Part shown: one piece after another, positions 11,501 through 23,500 of the stretch
Layout of the letters: each line of letters opens with the position of its first letter
Position numbering within the stretch: the stretch's first letter is position 1
Assembly: GCA_903813345.2 (NCBI GenBank)
Contig: CAIIXF020000002.1
Span: 20,600,455-20,660,454 of the forward strand
Source of the DNA: Owenia fusiformis
Taxonomy: Eukaryota > Annelida > Polychaeta > Sabellida > Oweniidae
Length of the DNA: 60,000 bases
Reading direction: 5' to 3'
Program-made: the position numbers and the translations under genes
The notes under the pieces: generated by a model
Told to the model about the DNA's origin: nothing
Seen by the model: the letters and a program-made list of their open reading frames with translations, nothing else
Database searches by the model: none

Positions 11501-14500
11501 TCTATATATGAATATAAAGTTTAAATAACTAACGTGAACAAAAGATTAATGAGATTCTGATTGTTTTGTTCTGAGAATGCTGCTGCCATCTTTGAATAAA
11601 CTCTAAATTATCAATGATATAATTATAATCTATTGTGATAACGAACACCTCCCAATCTGAATGTTTTTAACTGCACAGTGGCATTTGGATTAGACAGGTT
11701 TTACTGTATGAGTAATAGTAATACTGAAATTTAAAAAAATCTGAAGGCCTAGTCAATCTATTTTGGGAAATATTCTCAGCTATTTGAAATGAAGATCAAC
11801 TTTGTAAGAAGTCTCTATAATTATTTTTTTGATTTATACAATAACATTATACTCAACTTTAGTTCAAATTCCAATGCTCTGGCCTTGGCTAATCAAAACA
11901 GTTCATTGCAATTGTTTCATCAATCATTATATTATTATATTAATATATCATAATTATTTCACATGCAAATACTGTACTGCCACTAATATTTGATGCTGTT
12001 ATCTTTCACAATTTTGCAATTTTGAAATTTTGCGGATATCAATTTTCGCTAATTATAAATTTTTTATAATTTTGTATCTATTTCTTTCACCATCATATCA
12101 TTTCTCAAAAAAATTTCCAGCTTATTTGATTAAATGTTTTTAAAACCAAGAAATATGAATGAAACAGTACCTTCTTACCTTTAATTATTGCTATACCATA
12201 AACTTAAAGCCTTTACATGACACCTATCAGCTATCACCTGCTTCAAAAGCATAGGTGAAACTAAACTATTGAAATCAAGTGCTCACTTTAAATTTTTTTT
12301 ATATTTTCTGTTTGGGAAAATCTGTTAGTTATCAGCTGCATTTTTGTCAGTCAAGATTTCTCTAAACCAAATCAAATCCAAGGAATGTTTAGTCAAATAT
12401 CCAGTTGTTCAGGAATCGAACTCAATTCAAAGAATGATTAGTTCCATAGTGTAAACATATACAACTTTGAACAATATTGGTATCAGCCATTATGTTACAT
12501 TAAAAAAAACAGAATGTAAAACTGTAAAAGACTTTCATATAAGCAGGAAATTTCTTGAAAGAATACTAAAGGTTTCGCAACAGAATTTAGACGGTCATAT
12601 GTTGAATTGCAGAAATTTTCTGAAAATGTAAGGTGTGTATGTTAGGCCAATGCATTATCTAAAGGAAAAGTACTCATACAGATGATAAAAAAATTGGAGA
12701 TTGAGACAGGGAAGGTGCAAAGACCCCATCAACATTTTTTTCAAAAATGTTTTCCTGATTTTCAGTTCCTTCCATTTTTTTTATAATGTTTTCACATTAA
12801 TATGTTGCATTTGTAGACAAAGTTAACATACTAAAGAGAAAACATTTTCCTTTTAAGAGTTTATTTGTGTCTCCAAATGCAACATACTGATGCATAAAAC
12901 ATTTATAAAAATTGAGTAGAAGGGGAAATTTTAAATTCAACGAACATATAGGCCCACTGAGCATTTATTTTGCACAGGGCCTTTATTAGAAAGAACTCAA
13001 AATAAATGCCATTGGCTTTTATTAAGACTAAGAGGGAAATTGAAAACATTTTTCCAAGGGGACAGGCATTTATTAAGAGGGAAAATAGCTTTCCCAAGCC
13101 AGTGGGTGTTTATTTCGAGGCGTATTATCAATCGAAGAGTTGACACATGGCCTTCATATACTCATGCAATAGTATCTATCATCTCTGATTGCACACTTCT
13201 GTTTTACCTTTCAAGCATTCGATTTGGATTTTGGAATGTCATAAAGCTATGCGGTCAAAAGTAATCTTAATACTTTTTAGTGAAAATGCATTTATATTTT
13301 TAAAATGCAGAATCTTGCGAATGCAAAATCCTCGAAATCCGATCACCTCCACATCTGAATGTTTTTTTTAACCGGTCATGGTGTTTTAACTGGTCATGGT
13401 GGCATTTGGATTAGACAGATATTACTGTATAAGTATTAGACAGATATTACTGTATAAGTATAATAGTATTACTGGAATTCCAAAAAATCATAACGCCTAC
13501 AATGCTAGTAATATTAAGTGAAAATGCATTAATATTTTTTCAAAATCAAGAATCTTTCGGATGCAAAAACCTCGAAATCAGACGTTTAAATCTGAATGTT
13601 TTTAATTTGTAGCGGTGGCATTTGGATAAGACAGGTTTTACTGTATAAGTATAATAGACATTAATAGTATTACTGGAATTCCAAAAAATCATAAGGCCTA
13701 TAGCAACAATCATGTGAACTTCAGGTCAAAATTCCAATGCTCCCTTGGCCAATCAAATCAGTTCATTGCATTTGTTTCATCAATGCTCTCAATATCATAA
13801 TTATTCCACATGCAAATACTGTACTACCGGTTAATTTGCGAGTTTAAATTTCATGAATTTTGAGAAATACCAATTTTGCGGCCATTAAATTTTGCGGATA
13901 TCAAAGGTTTAACTTCCATTATTCTCTGAATCCTCAAAATTAATTTATCTTATCTACAGTAATTACACCTACCCAATATCATATACTTTGGATAAGATTT
14001 ACAATCTCTAGATCTTAGTCAATGGCATGTTGCACCTCAGCCTTTAATTGGCGATATTCGCGACTATTAATTTTCGTGATTTTTACACAATCGCGAAAAG
14101 CACGAAACTAAATTGCACGCGAAAAATATCGGGAGTACAGTACATTGAAACCATACACTCTTATATTTCATAAGAATTTGCAATCAAGCCTAACAAATCT
14201 ATTGGCAAAATATTAGAAGGCCAGCAAATGTACACATGCTAAAGTGATGAAACTTTAATGAATTTTAATTTTGCCTATACTGAGATGTGTTAAACTCTAT
14301 TTGGGTTAGATTTATTCGGCTACACCCTCTACTTACAGCCTTAACGGGGGGGTGTATAGGGGGTCTTGGAAGTCCATATACAATATTTTTCAGCCCTCTT
14401 ATACCATATACAATATTTTTTCACCATATACAATATTTTTTGCCTCTCTTATACCATATACGATATTTTAGGTGAAATACAATATACGATAATTTTGAAA

Positions 14501-17500
14501 CTGCTGTTGATTAATGTTTGGATATTTATAAGGAAATAATATTAGGAGGGAATCCATGTACTACCAAATATATTATTATGAGGCAAATAGACTGCACAGT
14601 GCACATAATTAGACCACAATAATTCCATTTTATACATTATCAACAATATTCATTTTGGACACAACCCCATGGTCAAAAATTCTGTAACTCCATATTATTG
14701 TCAAGTAGACAAATTGTACAACTTAATGTACTTCTTTCTTATGACTTATGTCAATTGCATCCTTCATAGTGAGTCAGGGAAATGATTCTTCTTTCCTTGT
14801 GAACACAATTGATTCAAAAATGAGAATGTGGAACCATGGGCTTTCAATTAGAAAGTTGAAAGCCCATGGTGGAATGAAAGACTGTATGATTCATCATGAC
14901 ATTGTATTCTTTAAAAAATAAAGTTTATTGCGGCAAAGTATGTACAAATAAATCTGTCAGGTAGATAGTGAAGATACAAAATGTACAATAATTTGGCAAA
15001 GCAGCCACTAACCTGTAAAAATGTTTTAAATGTTTGAAAATACAAAACAATATTACTGACTCCTTAAATAATTCATTTCCACATAGAAGTTTTGTTTGCC
15101 AGTTTCAATAAAATGTTTAAAAATTGGTGACCTACTTCTTTTGAAACTACTGAAAGTAGATCACTGAAACTTCTCATTTTTAAACATCTCTACACTCTTG
15201 TCTTGTCTATAAAGTGTATTCTTTGTGGACAATGTTGGATCAAGTTATTAATAATTGAAAGTAGCATGACTTCAATGAGGATTGCCAAAAACATACTGGC
15301 TTACCTTAACAATAGTAAATAATAGTTAGCCTACATATAATATCAATTGATTTCATAATTATGTTCAGGGTGTTTCATGATGAATGTCCTCCCATCCAAA
15401 GTCAATCTCTTTATATCATAAAAAACCTTATACAGTATGGATTTATGGGTCACATACACATGTATCGTCATGATCGATAAATGGGAACATAATTTGTGAA
15501 GTTATGTTTGGAAGTAACTGTTGCATTTAGCAAGGTACAGTGTTGGTGTTTGAGAAAAGGTTGCATTTAGATTATGTATTTAGAAATGGGTACCTTTTTG
15601 TAGAGATGTTTAGCAACACTGATCAACTGAATCAGCTTTCACATGCTATATGATAGGTTATAAATTATAACAAGGCATTAACATGACAAAATGTCACCAC
15701 CTAAAACAATTTGGTCAATTTAAAGCAAGTTGGAAAATACCTTTTGACCTTAAGAAGGTTTGATTTGAACTTCTTAGAACATGTAGATGATTTTGAAAAA
15801 AAGATTCGTCAATTTGAAGCAAGTTGAAAAAATACCTCTTTGACTTTTTTTGACATTGAGAAGGTCATTGAAGGTCAAATGTCAAATGTAAAGTCAGATT
15901 TGAACTTCTGAGAACATGTAGATGATTTTGAAAAAAAAATTAAGTAAATTTGAAGCAAGTTGAAAAAAGACCTTTTTGACCTTGAAAAGGTCATTGAAGG
16001 TCAAATGTCAAATCTAAAGTCAGATTTGAACTTCTGAGAACATGTAGATGATTTTGAAAAAAAAATTAGTCAATTTGAAGCAAGTTGAAAAAAGACCTTT
16101 TTGACCTTGAGAAGGTCATTGAAGGTCAAAGGTCAAATCTAAAGTCAGATTTGAACTTCTGAGAACTTTTAAAGTCAAATTTGAACTTCTGAAAAGATGT
16201 AGATGATTTTGAAAAAAAAAATTGGTCAATTTGAAGCAAGTTGAAACAGACCTTTTTGACCTTTTTTGACCTTGAGAAGGTCATTAAAGGTCAAATGTCA
16301 AATCTAAAGTCAGAATGAATTTCTGAGAACATGTAGATGATTTTGAAAAAAAAATTTGTCAATTTGAAGCAAGTTGAAAAAAGACCTTTTTGACCTTGAG
16401 AAGGTCATTGAAGGTCAAATGTCAAATCTAAAGTCAGATTTGAATTTCTGAGAACACGTAGATGATTTTGAAAAAGATTTTTAGTCAATTTGAAGCAAGT
16501 TGAAAACAGACCTTTTTGACCTTTTTTACCTTGAGAAGGTTATTGAAGGTCAAATGTCAAATCTTAAGTCAAATCTTAAGTCAGATTTGAATTTCTGAGA
16601 ACACGTAGATGATTTTGAAAAAATAATTTAGTCAATTTGAAGTAAGTTGAAAACAGACCTTTTTGACTTCTTTGACCTTGAGAAGGTCATTGAAGGTCAA
16701 ATGTCAAATCTAAAGTCAGATTTGAAGGTCAAATGTCAAATCTAAAGTCAAATCTAAAGTCAGATTTGAATTTCTGAGAACATGTAGATGATTTTGAAAA
16801 AAATTTTAGTCAATGTGAAGCAAGTTGAAAAAAGACCTTTTTGACCTTGAGAAGGTCATTGAAGGTCAAATGTCAAATCTAAAGTCAGATTTGAACTTCT
16901 GAGAACATGTAGATGATTTAGAAAAAAATTGAAGTCAGTCTAAACAGTATTTGTTAAGTTATAGTAAGTTGTAAGAAATTGTTACAGACGCCGGACGCCA
17001 ACCTCCAACCACCAACCGCCGTCGCAAAAAAACGGAGACCATAACAATATGTCACCACTTTTAGTGGTGACATAATAAATAGTATTTATAAAGTTTAGAA
17101 TCAAGTGAACATGTATGATGTAACTCAGGAATGATGATCATTAATTTACATAATCATTAAGATATGAGGGTACCCTTGCCTGCCTTCTATTTCCTCGAGA
17201 TACCCCTGTCACCTTTTTTTGCACTAAAGGTTCATCAATTTCATCATTTTCATCATCTGATGGTGTTTGGAATAAATTCTCATATTCCTCAATAGTAAGG
17301 TTCAAAACACCCTCTTCATTAAACCTCATGTCTGAAAGAACTTCAACAACTTCCGTCAAATGGATGATGGTGTTTTCAGCTTGATGAAATGATGTAACAT
17401 CTCTTTCTGTATTTTCAAGCCATTTGGCCTGAATCAATCTGTCATCGTCTGTTACCTCAATCGATACAACACATAGACGGACCTCTCTTTGTGTTTTTAC

Positions 17501-20500
17501 ACATTATTTTGAGTTTTTTGCGAATCTAGCTATAAGTTGTGGTGTGTTTTGACCTTTGAAGATATCATCCATTTCCATATTGACATATTCATGATCCTCC
17601 TTTACTGTTGGTGTAGAATAAGCGTACAGCGGAAGTGTACCAACTTTGTCTTTTGTAGTTTGACTTCGTATGGCCAGCTGCCGAACACCTTGAAGGTATG
17701 ATTTTCTATAGTCTTGCAGGAGTTGTACTTCTCCAGGATCCAGATGATTATGCTCCTGCTTGGGAATTTGGGGCATTTTATCAAGAGTCATGTGTATATT
17801 AGACGCCATTCGCTCGTAGTATTTTTCATTTGTATGATAAATAAATGGCAGATTGCCTGCTCTCATGATTAAATTATCCACGGCGTGTGGGAACAGTCTA
17901 CTAAAGTCAAGCATTTCTGTTGTGGTGCTAATGGCTATTCATATTAGGCATGTTTAATTGTTTTAGATAAAATATTTAGGTAACTGGTGACATATTAAGA
18001 CTTCAGATTCCTTTAGATACCATATACCATATATTTCTCTTATACCATATACCATATTTTTTTCTTCTCTTATACCATATACGATAAATTTTGGCCCCTC
18101 TTATACAATATACAATAAATTTTCACGCTCTTATACGATATACGATATCTCTATACACCCCCCCCCCCTTAACATGCCCCCTATCGGCTATCACCCGCTT
18201 CAAAATCATAACAGGTTCCTTTATATCTTCCTTTATCTTTTGTTTATAAGAAAAGCTGTTAGCTATCAGCTGTATTTTTGTCAATCAAGATTTCTCTTCA
18301 TCTGTGAATTACCCAGCGAGAAACCAAAATGGCAATTTTGATGGAAAGACACAAAGTACCAGTCAAAATCTCTGAAGATTTCCGGGCAAACAATGGCAGC
18401 TCTCCCAGTTAGGTTTTAGACTGTCTTCTCATATTTTGTCAATTTTATTCAATTTCAAGTATTGTTTTAGAGTTGTGCGTTCAACATATTCGAGAAGTCA
18501 ATAGCTATAATAAATCTGCAGATTTTGCTCGCATTTATGTAAGCTTTTCTCTTTTGACGGATACTTTGTGTCTTTCCTTGAAATCATGACAGGTGTAACT
18601 GATCTACTGAAATCAACTTCAAGTGCTTACTACTATCTCCCAATGTGAGCTACATCAGTGCTTTTTGTTGAGAAAATATGTAAGTTATTAGCCGCTTTTT
18701 TGCCGATCAGGATTTAAATTCTCTTTATCTGTCATGTACCTAGCAAGATTCAGAGATTTTGACTTGTACGTCATGTCTTTCCGTCAAAACTTCCATTTTT
18801 GGTTTCTTGGTAAAGAGTAGCTTCTCAATGTATAATGAGAATTTGCTGTTCGGCACAGAAGCACCTTTTAATTTTTTTCGATTTTCGCAAGGAGGACACT
18901 AACACAATTTTGAAGCGGTTGATAGGGGGCTCTAAAGGCTGTTCTAACATATCAGTCACAGCCTCTGAAAGAGCTAGATCTAAGGCTCTAGCTTTAGGCT
19001 AGTCTAAGTCCTATAGATCTAGTAGTCTAGGCCTAGAGTCATAGCCCAGGCATAGGCCCGTAAAAATGTAAAGAAATAAAGCTTACAGCATGTTCTATTT
19101 AAGTGAATTTGACTCATGTTATACAGTGGCGTAGCCAGAAATTGGTGACCAGGGGTTCGATTTTTTATGTTATCCACAACCCTCCCCCTTCATCGGTGTA
19201 CCTCACATAAAAGCATTTTCTGTATTTGTCATACATACAATTCATTCTTTAGTTAGAGTTCAATCACAGATATGTCAAATTCTGAAACATGCGATTCCCA
19301 CACTTTTAGCTGATTTTTGAATCAAAAGATGTTTATTTCATTTTGTTATAGAGGAGTTCCTAATAACCTCATGAACTTACAGTAACTTACTGAATACTAG
19401 TATATTCAATAGCAAATATTTTTGAGAATTAATAATACTTATTTAATCATGGCGCACATTGACAGATGAAAAATAGTAAATTGAATGGAATGAAACAGTC
19501 TGAAATTCCAAAAAGACCAAATTAAAATAACAATTGATCAACTGTGCTCTGTAACATTAAACATTTCTTTTAAATTTTAATGCCTTGCAACAAAGAACAA
19601 CTACTCCTGAAAAACCTATTCGTCCTTTCTTTGAATTGAAAATAAGTTTGGCAACCTTAGCTCCCTCCTCTTTATTTTGACGATTATCAGTGGATCCGTT
19701 ATTTTTAGAAAATAAAAAGTGATTATCAGGAAGCAATGCATATGGGTACACCACGTGATCTTTTATATTTTTTAACTGTGACAATTAAATACTCATTCGA
19801 AATAATAAATCTAGACTTATTTGATACAATCCTTCTTATGCCTTTGCTTTCCTCAGCAAAAGATGACTGCATTTTTCTTTTTTATTTGACAGAACTTTCC
19901 ACTGCACGTAATGTGTAATGTGTGTACCTTTTTAGCTTACACTTGTATTTAGTACCAGAGACATTACCTAATTCCCTCCCTTAATCCATTTATTTGCTAA
20001 ACATTTATAATTAATGACATTAACACGATCCACTAAAGTTTATCGTGGTAAGCCACGCCCACTCCATCTCTATCCTTCTGGAGGATCTGCGATGCAACAG
20101 AGATGCTATGAGTATCAGAATGACTAAAGTTTGATATTCGTGAAAATAGAGCGTATACTAAATACACCGAAACAGCAACAATCTAAACTTAATATAATCT
20201 CCGAGATAAACGGGCATTTGAATAGAAAACTGATTTTTTCGCAATGGATTTATTTTTCCTTAAAAAGTGATGGATAATATTCGATCAATTGCTTGTGTTT
20301 ATAAATGATACATATGCTTTGAATAATAACTCATTTCAAATTGTTTCTATTATTAAATATTTGCTTGTGAGGACCCCGGGGACTTGGCAAGATTTTTCGT
20401 TTGAAATAAAACAAAACGGAGGCGCACAGATTTCAAAGAAAATGTGTTTTCATCAGTCTTAAGACAGTTGGTTTATTTCCCCGTAGATTGAGCAGCTTTT

Positions 20501-23500
20501 AGGGTGGTCAAAAAAACGCAACCCAAAGAAATCGCTATATTTTGGACAATGCTAATCTTATCCAATCGTGTTCATATTTTCAGGAAAGAAAGGCGAGACT
20601 GTGTATGTATAGCTCCTGTTGTTAATTAGTTGAAAAACATGATGTCTGTGTGTATAGCTCTTGTTGTTAGCAATGCCTTTGACACCTGCTCAAAAGACAA
20701 TTGCACTTGGAAAATACGAAAAACGCAGTCATAGGTGATTGCACTTTTTGGCACTTCAGATTTGGCACAAATTATCCTCATTCAATGTGTGGTGAATTTG
20801 TGGACTTTTATCAAAATCACTCCAGGGACTTTACAGTCATGATCAAAATGCCTTCTTAAGCCTGCCTGAACCAGGGCGTTTGACTGCGATTTGAAAGCAT
20901 TTCCATGACTGTAAAGTCCCTGAAGTGATTTTGATTTCACCCTACAGATTTACCATTATTATAAATTTATTATTATTATTTTATTATAGTGTCATGAGTT
21001 AAAATACAATTACATATTTAAAACAATAGTACACTGTTAAAATCACCCCAGGCCCCCTATGGGCCTATAAGACACTTTTGTAAAAACATATTAATCAGGT
21101 TTTGTAAATAAAATGTTCCCGTCGCTTAAGCATCCGGTCACAGGCTTTTGCTGTGAAAAGACAAATTCTGTCATTAGACATTAAACACTGAAATTTACTC
21201 TCTTCATCTAAATTCATGAAACCAGTTACAATAGTAGAAACGTTTGCATACAAGTCTAAACGGATGTCTTCATAACGAGAACAGTTCAGAATTACATGTC
21301 TTTCGTTTTCAATTGCAATATCACATAAGGGACACACCCTTTCATCAACTGGCAGCCTTTCATACCGACCAGTTTCTATTCTTACCATACAGTGAATGAA
21401 GATGATTTGTGCCCAATTTGAAGAGCCATAGACCATGGTTAGGAAGTTATTTTATTTTTCTGCGGTTGCAGTCCTCCCTAACTGCGTTTTTCGTATTTTC
21501 CTAGTACAGCTGTCTTTTGAGCGAGTGTCCAAGGCATCATGTTTTACAACTAACTATCTACAGGAGCTATACATACACAGTCTCTTCTTTCTTTCTTGAA
21601 AATATGAATGTAATTGAATTAGTATTTTTCAAGATATAGCGATTTCCTTGGGTTGCATTTTTTAACACCCTGTAAGTTTGGCGAAATTATCGATATTTCT
21701 TCTTTGCATAATGCTCCGGGGTTTTCCCAAAATTAGACAATCCCAACCCGTGCCTAAGGTTGCAAAACTTTTGGAGAGAAGTGTTACTTTACTATTTTTA
21801 TCTACTGGTCATATAAATTGAATATATGTTTCTGGTTTTTGCAATAAATTTTTCCACAAATATTTTTTGGGGGAAATCGCGACCGGGGGTTCGTCCGAAC
21901 CCATTGAACCCCCGGTCCCTACGGCATTGTTATACATGTTCCGGGCCTATGCCTAGTATAGTCCCGCAGGACGAAGAAGATAGAATGTAAAAATCAAATT
22001 GAAAATCAAAATAATCGAACGAAAAAAAATTGAAAAAGTTGAAAATTCGATTTCGATTCAATTTGATTTTCTGCCATTATAAATGAAATACTGTACTTAC
22101 CAACATGTTTCTCGGATATATATGTTGTTCTTACTTTATCTTCGCCGAAGATCGATGTTTATTTATATATAACAATCGAATAATCGACGATAATTCAAAC
22201 TCATCACTACGACACAAAAATATATTACTTTCGAATTGTTTCGAAACCATGTAAACTGCTAAGATGACGTCATTTATATCCGGGATTGCTTTGCAAACTC
22301 CACACAACAGAAATGTAATTACAATGATCTCATGTCTTAGTACAAGCTTGCAAATTACATACCATTGGCATCGAAAGATGCACCTTCTCTCGTGCCCTTG
22401 CTAGTGGCGTCCTCTGCTACATTGAATATTTTGCCATCTGATCCCAGCACTACGTTACCTCCGGTTATTGTAATGCCTCCTGGTGACCTGTCCATCGTAT
22501 CAGAATTTGTTGTCCAGTTGTCTTGTATTCTAGAGGTTATTGAAAGAGGGTATTTATACAAATGTGTGTTGAGGGGTTATATACATTCTGTCATCGAACT
22601 ATAGACGTTACTGGAAGAGAGACCGATATACGAAATGTAATTGTATGTGTATTGAGGGTATATTTAGGTTGTCATACTATTCTAGTATCGTTCTCTCGAC
22701 GTTACTGAATGAAGGAAACATAGATAAAATGCACTTGTGTCGGAAAGAGACCCAGAGCCCTATTATAAGGGAGTACTGGAGATCCCCGGGGACAAATCTC
22801 ATTCAGATCCGTAGTCTGTAGCAAACCAAATTTATCTCAGGATAAGGTTATGCTAAAATAGGAAATTATTTCTCCTGTTTTTCTCATGATATAACTGTAT
22901 GAAAAAGTTCGATTTGAAGGGGGTTAAAAGGAATATTAAAGATACACTTTACACCGAATGTTTGGCAACCATGACCCCCTTGGATTGTCTGTTTATGTCT
23001 CAAAATCCCTTTTTACATAAGATCGAAATTTAAGAATGAATTTAATGCCTTTTTAAATCCCGATGTAGCATAAAATGTCGTAAATAGCATAAGCAAGCTT
23101 TAATACCGACGTGGCCCGATCCGAGGGCAGCTGATTTGCCAAACTTTTGGAGGGGAGAGTACATTAATTGTTATTGTTTTATATAATTATGATGGTAAAG
23201 ATCTCACCTGTATTTACTCGTTGTTAGACCTATTGTATGACCTAGATGTCTAGACTGCCTAGATGTATTTCCAGAAATTAACAAAACGCAATGAACAGTG
23301 TTTACTTTCGTTTTGAAATAATCTACATTGCACAAAATAAACTATTCAAACTCTGGTTTTAGTACAGGAGAACAAGTGTTTGCAGTACAGGTCATAGTGC
23401 TCTTATCTTGTATTTATTAACTACTTTAGAAAATATATTATGTTTAGTTCTGACGTTTGTAAGTATTTACTTACCCTCTGGTCCAAAAAATCTGTGCGTC

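Larger units (their letters stand above)
14341..18172. mobile_element. TTAA-flanked DNA transposon (Kolobok/piggyBac-type target), 3.8 kb, with nested insertion
   Basis: TTAA at 14341-14344 and at 18169-18172 flank inverted ends: left CGGGGGGGTGTATAGGGG, right (reverse complement) a long G tract then TGTATAG. Just inside both ends are tandem CATATACAATATTTTT / CTCTTATACCATATAC units, in opposite orientation at the two sides. TTAA duplication is known for Kolobok and piggyBac families; no transposase of either was recognised. The interior holds a perfect hairpin, a Helentron-like element and a - strand open frame. Confidence 0.7.

Noticed and set aside
15700-16940. CRISPR-like regular repeats
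   Set aside because: Units are long, variable and contiguous without unique spacers, and the DNA is clearly eukaryotic; it is the core of a mobile element.
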